A stretch of DNA of 64,000 nt from Rhodobacteraceae bacterium CCMM004 (GTDB lineage Bacteria; Pseudomonadota; Alphaproteobacteria; Rhodobacterales; Rhodobacteraceae): assembly GCA_004005435.1 (NCBI GenBank), contig RZWH01000003.1, positions 372,001-436,000 on the forward strand. Direction: 5' to 3'. The notes under the pieces are model-generated. The model was not told the DNA's origin. It did not search any database and was given only the letters and a program-made list of their open reading frames with translations. A program made the translations under genes and the position numbers. Positions within the stretch are counted from its first letter, which is position 1, and the number at the start of each line of letters is the position of its first letter. This document shows positions 27,706 through 36,108 of this stretch, piece by piece.

Positions 27706-27846
27706 TCATGCGACCTTGTTTTGCTGTCTGGCTTTTGCCGTGAACTCCTGCGCCGTGCGATTGCCGAGGGACGAATGGGGTCTGTGGCGAGGGCTGTCCT
27801 GCGGCCAGGCGGCGATCTTCTGGCCCGCCTCTGGCTGCGGTGAGCA
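27706..27846 (-). pseudogene. IS3-family transposase (orfB) C-terminal remnant
   Basis: The last 45 residues of a minus-strand frame read QKIAAWPQDSPRHRPHSSLG then NRTAQEFTAKARQQNKVA, the typical C-terminus of IS3-family DDE transposases (consensus W-R-x-D-Y-N-x-x-R-P-H-S-S-L-G). The residues before it are not transposase-like, so only the tail survives. The rest of the 555 nt between tRNA-Thr and 28138 shows no further gene; antisense frames there look like chance. Confidence 0.78.
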
Positions 27847-28137
27847 GAGGTCTTCTTTCACGAGCCGGTCTTGGACAGGCGTGGGACCGGTCACGTCGTG
27901 CCGCGCCAACCAGGCGTCGCCCATCGGGCCTGAACCAGCGGCGCCCACAATGAACGTCCCATTGAGAGGATGTCACGCTCCCGGCGCGGCTGGCAGCTCT
28001 CAAGGCGCAGGCGGCCAAGCACTTCGCGCTCCTCGGGAGGTCGGCCTGCCGCATCTGACCATCGGCCCATCGCAACCAGAGGGTATCCACGAAACCGTGG
28101 AGACTTCACCTCCAACCGGTCGAGCGATCGTCGACGT

Positions 28138-28524
28138 CTAGGACCGCTGTGCCCGCCTGCTGAGCCTCCATCCCCAAACCCCCGTGATCAGAATCCCGAG
28201 GTTGCCGACGAAGTCGAGCAACATCCATCGGTTCAGGACCGGTTCGATAAAGACGAACCAGTAGTTAAAGGCGAAAAAGGGGATCGAACCCGCCAAGCCG
28301 AAGATCAAAAAGGTCGCCGGGGTGAACCGCGCTGTCAGCATCAGCGTTCCGGTCAGGACGGCCTGCGCGCCGAAGCAGCCCATGATAAAGCGCGCCTGCT
28401 CCGTGGCCGTCGCGAACTCAGGCAGGAACGTCAGGCGGATCACCATGGCCGGGGCCAGTAGGCACCAACCGCCGAGGAGCAGGAAGATGGAGGCAAGAAT
28501 GAACTGAAGTCTGGACGGGGTCAT
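28138..28524 (-). CDS. DUF4345-like small membrane protein
   Basis: The protein is 128 residues with four predicted transmembrane helices (LQFILASIFLLLGGWCLLAP; FIMGCFGAQAVLTGTLML; TFLIFGLAGSIPFFAFNYWF; LLDFVGNLGILITGVWG). The layout is that of DUF4345/DUF4267-type inner-membrane proteins of unknown function. It is the last gene of the six-gene operon and overlaps the methyltransferase stop by 4 nt. Confidence 0.7.
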   Translation of the reverse strand: MTPSRLQFILASIFLLLGGWCLLAPAMVIRLTFLPEFATATEQARFIMGCFGAQAVLTGTLMLTARFTPATFLIFGLAGSIPFFAFNYWFVFIEPVLNRWMLLDFVGNLGILITGVWGWRLSRRAQRS

Positions 28525-29234
28525 TTCAGCAATACCTTCGATGAGGTGGGAGCGTGTCCGCTGACCCAGCAACGATACCAAAGCGATCGGAATACTTCCC
28601 GCGGCGAGGCAAGGCCGGCCTGCTCGAACAGGGCGCGGATGCGGTCCGACGAAACCGCCGGTAGCGCCGGAATGGTCCCCAGCTCCAACTGCGTTGCCTC
28701 GGCGGATGCGCCGATGTGACGAGCGTAGGCTTGATAGATCGGGACGAGGCGCTCGAACTCGTCTGGATCGTCGAAACAGACATCGGCGTGGACAAGCGCA
28801 CCTCCGACACCCAACCGATCCCGGATGGCGCACAAATAGGAGAGTTTTGCACCGTCGTCGGGGAGTTGGTGCATGACGAGAAGCGAGGTCGCGACATCGA
28901 ACTCAGCGTCGGTATGCAGATCTTCCATACGGCCTTCGACGAAATGGACGCCGTTCGCGTTTCCGGCAACGTGCCTCGCCAGCGCGAGATTGCCCGCCGA
29001 CGGATCGACCGCCGTGATCGAGGCCGCCGGAACGTCGGCAAGGAACGTCTCGATCTCACGTCCGCCACCGGCACCGACGACAAGCACTCTGGGCGCCGGC
29101 GAGGCGTGGGCGGCGATCAATGCCGCCGCAAGCCGGTAGATCGTATCGAGACCGGGAATCGACCGCTGGATCTCGCGATACATCGCGAGGCGGCCAGACT
29201 CTTCATCGTGCAAACCCTGGCGTTCGGTTGTCAT
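28521..29234 (-). CDS. Class I SAM-dependent methyltransferase
   Basis: The protein is 237 residues with motif I RVLVVGAGGGREIETFLADV, acidic motif II in ITAVDPSAGNLALA, LLVMHQLPDDGAK after motif III and a C-terminal region resembling small-molecule methyltransferases (LFEQAGLASPREVFRSLWYR). The substrate is unknown. It belongs to the operon that begins at 32420; the gap to the exported barrel protein upstream is 58 nt. Confidence 0.82.
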   Translation of the reverse strand: MTTERQGLHDEESGRLAMYREIQRSIPGLDTIYRLAAALIAAHASPAPRVLVVGAGGGREIETFLADVPAASITAVDPSAGNLALARHVAGNANGVHFVEGRMEDLHTDAEFDVATSLLVMHQLPDDGAKLSYLCAIRDRLGVGGALVHADVCFDDPDEFERLVPIYQAYARHIGASAEATQLELGTIPALPAVSSDRIRALFEQAGLASPREVFRSLWYRCWVSGHAPTSSKVLLK

Positions 29235-29292
29235 GATCTCCGTCCATTCGGTGTGGACCGGCCCCCGAAAAGACAGGGGCCGGCGCCGTGAT

Positions 29293-29835
29293 TCAAGACG
29301 CGCTGTCCGACGTCAGCTCGATCTGCAAGCGCACGCCGTAGCCGTCGCTCATGCCCAGCAGGACTTGCTCGATCTCAGCTGGCGCCTCGGCATAGTCGCC
29401 GGTGCCGCCGGTCACCGCGCGTGTGACCGATACGCCCGGATCGGCCAGCTCGGGGCCGTGGCTGATCAGCAGATCGCCATTGTCGAAGCGATAGATCTGC
29501 CGGGTAATGACCATGGCGCCGGTTTCGGTGCGCATTCCGTCAGCGACGAAATAGCCGTCACAGGTCCACTCGCCGATGACGAGATCGGGAAAGGCCGGGT
29601 CGCCATTCGCGAGCGTTCCTTCGACACCGCCATCGAGCGTTCCGGCGGGATAGATGTACCCCTGTGTGACGAAGGCATTCCCATACGCGGGCATGCCGTC
29701 GTCGAAGACCGGAGCGTTGGCGTAGACGAAGCGCGAGAGGTCTTCGGCGACGTCGAATCCGGCCAGCGGATCTGCGTGGGCCGCAAGCGGAGCCGCTACG
29801 ACAATGGCGGCGAGGATCAGGTTCGTGTGTTTCAT
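29293..29835 (-). CDS. Exported dirigent/allene-oxide-cyclase-like barrel protein
   Basis: The protein is 180 residues with a Sec signal peptide (MKHTNLILAAIVVAAPLAAHA). The mature part is beta-rich and contains TRAVTGGTGDYAEAPAEIEQ, which resembles the 'v.GGTG.ya.A.G' signature of dirigent and allene-oxide-cyclase-like barrels, and GEWTCDGYFVADGM. Such barrels bind hydrophobic ligands and can steer radical or cyclisation chemistry. It is flanked by a flavin monooxygenase (20 nt gap) and a methyltransferase. The family call rests on this signature and is moderate. Confidence 0.6.
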   Translation of the reverse strand: MKHTNLILAAIVVAAPLAAHADPLAGFDVAEDLSRFVYANAPVFDDGMPAYGNAFVTQGYIYPAGTLDGGVEGTLANGDPAFPDLVIGEWTCDGYFVADGMRTETGAMVITRQIYRFDNGDLLISHGPELADPGVSVTRAVTGGTGDYAEAPAEIEQVLLGMSDGYGVRLQIELTSDSAS

Positions 29836-29855
29836 TGGTCGATTCCTTTCGAAGG

Positions 29856-31079
29856 TTAGTGCGGGTTTGCGCCCGCGAGGAAGGTCGTGTCAGTCACGGC
29901 GCGGTCGTCCGGCGCAGCGAACGTGCCGACAGCCCGAGCTCTGCCGGGCTCTTCGGCGATGGCGGCGGCGATGCGGTTCGCCGCGAGGCCGGCGGCGTCG
30001 AAATAGCCGGTGAAGATCGGCTTGAACCCAGTGAACCAAAGTCCCGGATTGGAGGGGTCACGCTCGCCCATGGGCCTTTGGGGCCGGCCCTGGTCGTCCA
30101 GCACGCCAAGATGGCCCAAGAGCGGCTCGAGACCGGTCCGGTAGCCGGTTGCTGCGATCACGACGTCGGGCGTGACAGCCGATCCATCCGCCAAGATGAC
30201 GGTCTCACCGAGCATTCGGTCCACCCGCGGCACGATGCGAAAGCGCCGGGCTTTCAATGCGGCGACAAAGCCGTCGTCGATGGCGAAGGTTACGCCGTCA
30301 CGCAGCAGCCGTGTCCCGCCACCCTCAGGGTGGGTGCTCAGCCCCAACCGCCGCAGGTTGCCCAGAAACAGTCGCTCGGTCAGTCGGAAGGCGGGGTCGA
30401 GTATCCACGTCGGAAGTGCAGCGAAGACCCGCGCGAGACCGTGGAGTGGATAGCCGAAGATCCGCTGGGGAACGACCGCAGGCCCGTAGCGCACGGACAC
30501 CAAAACCTCCGTCGGTCTGTGGCGCGCCAAGTGGTTAAGCGCGTCGGTACCGGAGTTTCCGGCACCCACGAGCAGCACGCGCTTGCCGTCGAAGCGAGAG
30601 ACGTCGCCCAGGTCGCGGGCATGAATGAGTTCGCCCGCGAAATCCTGACATCCCGGCCAGTCCGGGATGTGGGGACTGCTGTCGCGGCCGGTGGCGATGA
30701 CGACGTTCGCGGCGCGGTAGGGACCGGTCTCGGTGTCTACCCGCCAGCCTTCTGCCGCCCGGGAAATCCCGGTCACCGTCACGCCGAAATGGATCGGAGC
30801 GTCCAGGGTCGCGGCATAGCGTTCGATATGCTCGACGACGGTGTCGCGGCGCAGGTAGACGCCATCGCCTTTCGGTGCCGCCTGCCCGGGCAGGCCCGCG
30901 AACTTCCGATGGATGTTCAGCCGGAGCGCCGGGTGCCGCGACCGCCATGGTTGGGCGACATCTGCGCGCGCTTCCAATATGGTGACGGGACAGCCGCGCT
31001 CGGTCAGCGCCCGCGCGGTGGCGAGGCCCGAAAGCCCGGCCCCGATCACGACCGTCGTGTGTGGGTTGGTATGTGTCAT
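29856..31079 (-). CDS. FAD-dependent monooxygenase (flavin-containing monooxygenase type)
   Basis: The protein is 407 residues with two Rossmann motifs, TTVVIGAGLSGLATARAL for FAD and KRVLLVGAGNSGTDALNHLA for NADPH. Between them is DFAGELIHARDL, close to the FxGxxxH-type FMO/BVMO fingerprint, and PDVVIAATGYRTGL (the ATG-x-x-Y motif) is near the C-terminus. Such enzymes oxygenate a soft nucleophile (N, S) or a ketone. It has no signal peptide and acts in the cytoplasm. The substrate is unknown; two methyltransferases and an exported barrel in the operon suggest a modified small hydrophobic compound. Confidence 0.85.
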   Translation of the reverse strand: MTHTNPHTTVVIGAGLSGLATARALTERGCPVTILEARADVAQPWRSRHPALRLNIHRKFAGLPGQAAPKGDGVYLRRDTVVEHIERYAATLDAPIHFGVTVTGISRAAEGWRVDTETGPYRAANVVIATGRDSSPHIPDWPGCQDFAGELIHARDLGDVSRFDGKRVLLVGAGNSGTDALNHLARHRPTEVLVSVRYGPAVVPQRIFGYPLHGLARVFAALPTWILDPAFRLTERLFLGNLRRLGLSTHPEGGGTRLLRDGVTFAIDDGFVAALKARRFRIVPRVDRMLGETVILADGSAVTPDVVIAATGYRTGLEPLLGHLGVLDDQGRPQRPMGERDPSNPGLWFTGFKPIFTGYFDAAGLAANRIAAAIAEEPGRARAVGTFAAPDDRAVTDTTFLAGANPH

Positions 31080-31097
31080 CGTCTGTCTTTCAGTGAG

Positions 31098-31313
31098 CTA
31101 TCGCCAGAACGCGTGGATTGAGGGACTGCGTGGCGCGATGAAGTGTTCGAGTCCGGCGTCGCGAAGAAGGTGATCGGGAAGCCGCGCAAGGTGGCGCCCG
31201 TGGTTGCGACTTCGCCGGCGCGCTCGTTGCACCGCCCACCAGGTCCGAATGGACTGTGCGATGGTCGGGAGATCGCGCCGTGGCGCGCCCACATCGGATG
31301 AAATCAGTGTCAT
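31098..31313 (-). CDS. DUF1127 (YjiS-like) small protein
   Basis: The protein is 71 residues. The core TWWAVQRARRRSRNHGRHLA and LPDHLLRDAGLE fits the DUF1127 pattern W-x(4)-R-R-x(n)-L-x-x-L-x-D-x-x-L-x-D-x-G-L. DUF1127 proteins are small, Arg-rich and linked in some bacteria to phosphate/stress regulation and RNA metabolism. Here it is embedded between methyltransferase and monooxygenase genes of one operon. ATG at 31313 was chosen; a shifted overlapping frame has no family match. Confidence 0.78.
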   Translation of the reverse strand: MTLISSDVGAPRRDLPTIAQSIRTWWAVQRARRRSRNHGRHLARLPDHLLRDAGLEHFIAPRSPSIHAFWR

Positions 31314-31337
31314 ATCCCGTATCCTTTTCGGTGCCTC

Positions 31338-32420
31338 TCAGGCGCGGGCGACGAAGTAAGCGTTCATCTCGTCGTGGGGCAGCTTGTGCGTCTCGACGGA
31401 GGCAAAGCCGGTTTCAGCGAGGTATTCCTCGGCGGTCTCGACCCCCCACATCGCGCCGAGTCCGGGACCGCCCTGACCGATCGAGATCGGCGTGCAATGC
31501 ATGCTCGAAATCATGTAGAGGAGCGGCGCGAACGGATTGGCGATGTTGTTTTCCAGATCGCGCGAGCCGCCGATGTCCTGCATCAGAAGGACACCCCCCT
31601 GCCGCAGCGACCCTTTGATGATCCGCAGGAACCCCTTGGGATCGGCCTGGTCGTGCACCGCGTCGAAGGCGCAGATCAGGTCGAAGGGGCCGAGCGCCGC
31701 GCCGGACGAAAGGTCCCGCGGCTCGAAGCGGAGGTTGGCGATGCAATCCTTCCACGCCTCTGCGCGTGCTGCCTCGAAGGCATCCTCACACAGGTCGAAG
31801 CCGTGAAAGCGGCTGTTGGGAAAAGCACGGGCCAGGGCCAGCATCGCCCGACCGCCGCCGCAGCCGAAGTCGGCGACGTCGATGCCCTCTTCAAGCCGTT
31901 CGATCAGGCCCGGGACCACCGGCAGAATCGCGCCGGTCAGGTTCGCGACCACCAATTGTGCGCTGTCTTCGGCCATGACCTCGTGGAAGCGGTCGAAGTG
32001 GTGATAGCAAAGACCGGCACCGGTGCGGAACCGCTCCAACATCTCGTCCTCGACCGAGGCCGCGACGCCGATGAACTGCGTCGTGACGGCCATGTTGTCG
32101 GGGCTGGCCGCGCGGGTCAGAAAGGCGCCATGCTCCGGGGGCAGCGTGTAGGTGCGGTTGCCCGGGTCGTAGTCCACGACGCCCGAGGTCACCATCACGC
32201 CGAGCCATTCGCGCAGGTAGCGTTCGGTCACTCCGGCCCGGTCGGCCAGTGCGTCCGAGGTGAGGCCGGGATGGGCCGCCAGCGCATCGAAGAGACCTGC
32301 CCGATGTCCAAGCGAGGTCATGATGGCAAGCGCCGCCTCGTTCAGCGTGCCGACGAAGCGGTTCGCAAAGGCTGCGGCTCTGGCGTCATCGAAGGAGGGG
32401 AGTTGTGTTTGGTATGTCAT
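31338..32420 (-). CDS. Methyltransferase with N-terminal winged-helix domain
   Basis: The protein is 360 residues. Residues about 15-95 form a winged-helix region (ALAIMTSLGHRAGLFDALAA, LADRAGVTERYLREWLGVMV) as in Rv2258c-like and O-methyltransferase-like dimers. The SAM-binding core follows, with IDVADFGCGGGRAMLALA and FHGFDLCEDAFEAA. The C-terminal HDQADPKGFLRIIKGSLRQG fits the same group. The ATG at 32420 heads the operon and is 144 nt from the divergent GlxA-type regulator. The substrate is unknown; it is not a typical tRNA or protein methylase. Confidence 0.85.
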   Translation of the reverse strand: MTYQTQLPSFDDARAAAFANRFVGTLNEAALAIMTSLGHRAGLFDALAAHPGLTSDALADRAGVTERYLREWLGVMVTSGVVDYDPGNRTYTLPPEHGAFLTRAASPDNMAVTTQFIGVAASVEDEMLERFRTGAGLCYHHFDRFHEVMAEDSAQLVVANLTGAILPVVPGLIERLEEGIDVADFGCGGGRAMLALARAFPNSRFHGFDLCEDAFEAARAEAWKDCIANLRFEPRDLSSGAALGPFDLICAFDAVHDQADPKGFLRIIKGSLRQGGVLLMQDIGGSRDLENNIANPFAPLLYMISSMHCTPISIGQGGPGLGAMWGVETAEEYLAETGFASVETHKLPHDEMNAYFVARA

Positions 32421-32564
32421 AAGTCGCTCCTGAAGGCGGTGGTTCGGGCGGCAGGCGCTGCCGCTCATCTGCGGTGGGTGATGGACCAAGTTGCGTCATC
32501 GCGTTAGAAGGGCACAGGAGCGAAACGGTGATAATCGGAACGCTTTGGGGGGTATTTCGCAGAA

Positions 32565-33590
32565 ATGAGCGTCAACACGACCGTAATCGGATCGCCCCTT
32601 GCAGGCACGTCGGTGCTGTTCTGCATCCTCGATGTGCTGGCCTCCGTCGGGCGGGATTGGGAAATGCTGCACGGACTGCCGGCAAAGCTGCCGGTGTTCC
32701 AGGTCAGCCTCAGGACGATCAATGGCGCACCCTATTGGGACGTGAACGGCCGCAAGATCACGCCCGACGCGATGCTGGACGAGCGGCCTGAACCGGACGT
32801 CATCATCGTGCCGGACATGCATTTCGATCCGAACGGTGGCTTTCCCGAAGAGTATCGGCCGATGGCGGATTGGATCGCCGAGGCGCATGCGCGGGGCGCA
32901 ATCGTCACGTCGGTCTGCTCAGGGGCGGTTCTGCTGGGCGCGGCCGGCTTGCTCGACGGCAAGGAGGCCACGACGCATTGGGGCTATGCCGAGATGTTGG
33001 GCCGCAACTTTCCCGAAGTGAAGGTCTGCCGCGAGCGGATTCTTGTCCCATCGGGCGACGGCCACAGGGTCGTCACCGCCGGCGGAGTGTCCGCCTGGGC
33101 GGACTTGATGCTCTATCTCATCGCGCGCCATGCAGGCGCGGACGAGGCGCGTCGCATCGCCAAGATCTACCTCATCGATCCGCACAGCGAAGGGCAACTG
33201 ACCTATGCGTCGCTGACATCGGGACGCCAGCATGACGACCAGTTGATTGCCGAGGCGCAGACATGGGCGGCACAGAATTACGATGCGCCAAGCCCGGTCG
33301 CCGTCATGGCAGAGCGCGCCCAGATGACCGAACGCGGCTTTCTGCGGCGCTTCAAGAAGGCAACGGGCCAGGCGCCGGCGGACTACATTCAGACGCTACG
33401 GATCGAAGAAGCCAAACAGATGCTGGAGACGACGGCGACGTCCATCGAGGTGATCTCGGCCGAAGTCGGATACTCCGAGCCGTCGAGCTTCCGCACCGCA
33501 TTTCGAAAGCGCGTCGGACTTTCGGCCAGCGCCTACCGCAAGAAGTGGCAGGCGCTGGCGGCGATTCAAACGGGCGGGGCAGTTCCGTGA
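32565..33590 (+). CDS. GlxA-family transcriptional regulator (DJ-1/PfpI + AraC HTH)
   Basis: The protein is 341 residues. The N-terminal domain (about 1-200) is DJ-1/PfpI-like, with the nucleophile-elbow region TSVCSGAVLLGAAGLLDG; the Cys in that position suggests a redox- or metabolite-sensing residue. The C-terminal 110 residues are an AraC HTH pair (MAERAQMTERGFLRRFKKAT, SIEVISAEVGYSEPSSFRTA). It is divergent from the six-gene methyltransferase/monooxygenase operon and is its obvious candidate regulator, by position. It ends about 50 nt before an IS3 fragment. Confidence 0.88.
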   Translation: MSVNTTVIGSPLAGTSVLFCILDVLASVGRDWEMLHGLPAKLPVFQVSLRTINGAPYWDVNGRKITPDAMLDERPEPDVIIVPDMHFDPNGGFPEEYRPMADWIAEAHARGAIVTSVCSGAVLLGAAGLLDGKEATTHWGYAEMLGRNFPEVKVCRERILVPSGDGHRVVTAGGVSAWADLMLYLIARHAGADEARRIAKIYLIDPHSEGQLTYASLTSGRQHDDQLIAEAQTWAAQNYDAPSPVAVMAERAQMTERGFLRRFKKATGQAPADYIQTLRIEEAKQMLETTATSIEVISAEVGYSEPSSFRTAFRKRVGLSASAYRKKWQALAAIQTGGAVP

Positions 33591-33640
33591 AAGGGGTGCA
33601 CCAGCCTGAGTAGATCGTCCCGTGGACTGGAGGATCGGCG

Positions 33641-33727
33641 GTGGCTGGAAAACGAGAAAAGCCCGAAGCGATCGCATCGAAGCTTCGGCAGGTCGAGGTT
33701 CTGCACGGCCAAAGCGGCCCGACCATG
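33641..33727 (+). pseudogene. IS3-family orfA N-terminal remnant
   Basis: From GTG 33641 the translation reads VAGKREKPEAIASKLRQVEV followed by LHGQSGPTM, matching the N-terminus of IS3-family orfA proteins ('K-R-x-K-P-E-E-I-x-x-K-L-R-Q-V-E-V-L'). The frame decays after about 29 codons. The rest of the gap to 34062 (about 335 nt) contains no recognisable gene; a plus-strand stretch around 33760-33970 has an open frame without family match. Confidence 0.72.
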
Positions 33728-34062
33728 TCTGACCCTGTGACTTTCACCAGGATCGCGCCGCTGACGGGCGGTTCTACCGGACACCGACCATCGTCGTCGA
33801 ATACCTGAGGCAGACCCCGGTGCGCTGGATGCGGCGTTCCTTGCCGGTCGCCATCGCCATCCGGGCGACCGCCCAACGGGTGCCGAATAGCGATCCGGCC
33901 CATGAGCGCGTCTCGGAAAGCTTTGCCGACTGTGCTGTTCTCGACCGGCGGCTGACGGATAGGCTGGGCTAAAACCTTGAAATACCGTCCAAGTCTTCAA
34001 AATTGCCTAATCGGTGACGAGGCTCTAGGTTCTCGACCGACAGGTTTTCGCTTAGGATTCAC

Positions 34063-35016
34063 ATGCCCCTCCACCTGACCATTGTGATGCGCGACTGGGA
34101 TTTTGTGACGCCCCTGCTTCTTGGCGAGCTAAGCGATCCGCGCATCGAGCTGGACCTGAGGGGGGTGGCGACCCTTCCCGGCTTTCCATCCGCCCACGAT
34201 GGCATCGACGGAGCGGAAGTCTCCGTCAGCCGACTGGTCGCGAAGCGCGTCGGTGGCGATGCACGGGACGTGGGCGTGGCCAGCTTTCCCATGCGGGCGT
34301 TTCGCCACCGCTGCATCATCACGCGGAAATCCCATCCCGCCCAGTCCCTTGAGGCGCTGCGCGGTGGTCGGATCGGCGTCGCCGGCTGGCAAGACAGCGG
34401 CAACACATGGACGCGGCACGCGATGGTCTCGGCGGGTGTCGGGCTGGACGAGATACATTGGTTCATGGGGCGCATGACATCGGCGGATCCCGTGAGTGAC
34501 GGGATTGGCCAATTTGCCGAACCGGGGCGGATCGACCCGGTCGCGGACGACACACCCCTGCTGGACCTGCTGGAGCAAGGGGCGTTGGATGCGGTGTTCG
34601 CGCCGTTCATGCCCGAGGGCTTTTTCGGGACCGGCGCAAGCTTCAGGCCGGTCCTGCCTGATCTGGTCGGCGCAGAGATGGACTATTTCGGCCGACACGG
34701 GTTCGTGCCGGGGATTCATGCCATGGCCCTGAAACAGTCGATCGTCAAAGACCATCCCTGGCTGCCTCAGGCGCTAAGCGACCTTCTGGAGACGTCCCGC
34801 GCGCTTTGGACGGCCAAGCGACAGAGATACTCCGATACGTCGCCCTGGTTGTTCGATGAGCATTTGCGTGTCGGTCGCCATCTTCCAGACGACTGGGACG
34901 CCAGCGGTGTCGATAAAAACGCCGAGATGCTCGCGACCTTCATCCAGACGGCGTTCGAGCAGGGTCTCATTCCCAAGACCGTCCCACCTCAGCACGTGTT
35001 TGCCTCTGAGGCGTGA
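34063..35016 (+). CDS. 4,5-dihydroxyphthalate decarboxylase-like (periplasmic-binding-fold) protein
   Basis: The protein is 317 residues, without a signal peptide. The pattern LTIVMRDWDFVTPLLLGEL, EVSVSRLVAKRVGGDARDVG, FPMRAFRHRCIITRK and RGGRIGVAGWQDSGNTWTRH follows 4,5-dihydroxyphthalate decarboxylases and the related NMT1/THI5-like fold. Such enzymes remove a carboxyl group from hydroxylated aromatic diacids, but many relatives are of unknown function. It is transcribed toward the LysR gene (21 nt between stops), so it is outside the ABC operon though probably part of the same island. Confidence 0.72.
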   Translation: MPLHLTIVMRDWDFVTPLLLGELSDPRIELDLRGVATLPGFPSAHDGIDGAEVSVSRLVAKRVGGDARDVGVASFPMRAFRHRCIITRKSHPAQSLEALRGGRIGVAGWQDSGNTWTRHAMVSAGVGLDEIHWFMGRMTSADPVSDGIGQFAEPGRIDPVADDTPLLDLLEQGALDAVFAPFMPEGFFGTGASFRPVLPDLVGAEMDYFGRHGFVPGIHAMALKQSIVKDHPWLPQALSDLLETSRALWTAKRQRYSDTSPWLFDEHLRVGRHLPDDWDASGVDKNAEMLATFIQTAFEQGLIPKTVPPQHVFASEA

Positions 35017-35037
35017 TCTCGTCCCCGCGATGCCCGG

Positions 35038-35955
35038 TCAGGTCATCCGCCATCCATGCGTGGTCGCTCCGATCTCTCGCACAATCGCACCGAAATCGTC
35101 CGTTTTCCGGCTGGCGTCCCTGTCCGGCTGCACCATGATCAGCTTGGGCGTGACGTCCGGGACCTCGATCGGTCTGTAGACAACGCCCGGATAGGCCGAT
35201 GACCGGGAGGCCTCGGGCAGCACCGCGATGCCCAGACCCGAGGCAACGAGGCAAAGGCCGCCAATCGTGTCGGAAAACTCGCCAACGATGTTGGGAGAGA
35301 CCGCATGTCTGCGAAAGGCGGCGCGCAGCGCGTTGCTATAGTCCGTCCCCACCTTGTCCGAGAACAGAACCATCGGCTGCTGGTGCAGATCGGCGAGCTT
35401 GAGCTCGGATTTCTGACACAACGGGTGATCCTCGTGGATCACGGCGCAGAGGCCCTCCTCGCAAATCACCTCGGCCACGAAGGATCCAGGGATGCTGGCG
35501 GGGCGCACGAGGGCGACGTCAAGATCACCGGCCTCCAGCATCCTCAGTTGCACCCCGGTGGTGACCCCGAAAATCTCGACGATCACCGCCGGATAGCGCT
35601 CGCGGAACCGGCGAAGCGCTTGCGGCAGGATATAGCTGGCAGCAATCTGAATCGCGCCCACGCGCAGCCGCCCGCCCTCTTCGCTGCTGGCCGCGCGCGC
35701 ATGGCTGACCCCCTCCTCCAGTGTCTTCAGAATGGTCTCGCAGTATTCCAGGAACCGGATCCCGCTTTCCGTCAGGGACACGCGCCGGGTCGTGCGCTCG
35801 AAGAGCCTCGTGCCCAGGCGATCTTCGAGCTGTTTGATCTGTTGGCTGTAGGGCGCCTGCGAGATGCCGATCGTGTCGGCGGCGCGGCCAAAATGCAACT
35901 CGTGGGCCAAGACCCAGAAATAGCGCAGATGACGCAGTTCGATATGCTGTTGCAT
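35038..35955 (-). CDS. LysR-family transcriptional regulator
   Basis: The protein is 305 residues with an N-terminal winged HTH (IELRHLRYFWVLAHELHFGR, AADTIGISQAPYSQQIKQLE, LFERTTRRVSLTESG) and a C-terminal periplasmic-binding-type effector domain. The ATG at 35955 lies inside a longer frame whose extra N-terminal residues are not LysR-like. It is divergent from the transporter/hydrolase operon starting at 36109; the shared 153-nt region holds an A/T-rich stretch (about 36017-36050) suited to a promoter. It probably activates that operon in response to its substrate. Confidence 0.9.
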   Translation of the reverse strand: MQQHIELRHLRYFWVLAHELHFGRAADTIGISQAPYSQQIKQLEDRLGTRLFERTTRRVSLTESGIRFLEYCETILKTLEEGVSHARAASSEEGGRLRVGAIQIAASYILPQALRRFRERYPAVIVEIFGVTTGVQLRMLEAGDLDVALVRPASIPGSFVAEVICEEGLCAVIHEDHPLCQKSELKLADLHQQPMVLFSDKVGTDYSNALRAAFRRHAVSPNIVGEFSDTIGGLCLVASGLGIAVLPEASRSSAYPGVVYRPIEVPDVTPKLIMVQPDRDASRKTDDFGAIVREIGATTHGWRMT

Positions 35956-36108
35956 GTGATCTTCCCATCGGTCTTGCGGCCGAACCCGTGCGCACCGTGC
36001 CCCCACTCATACGTCTAGCGACCTAATTATATATCTACTACCCCATTTTTGGGTCTGAGTTTTCCTGCCTATCCTCTGAGGGTTCATAGCATTCAGCCGC
36101 GGGGGGGA

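Noticed and set aside
33735-34000. Possible small gene behind the IS3 orfA fragment
   Set aside because: The open frame has no ribosome site, no family match and mixed antisense alternatives.
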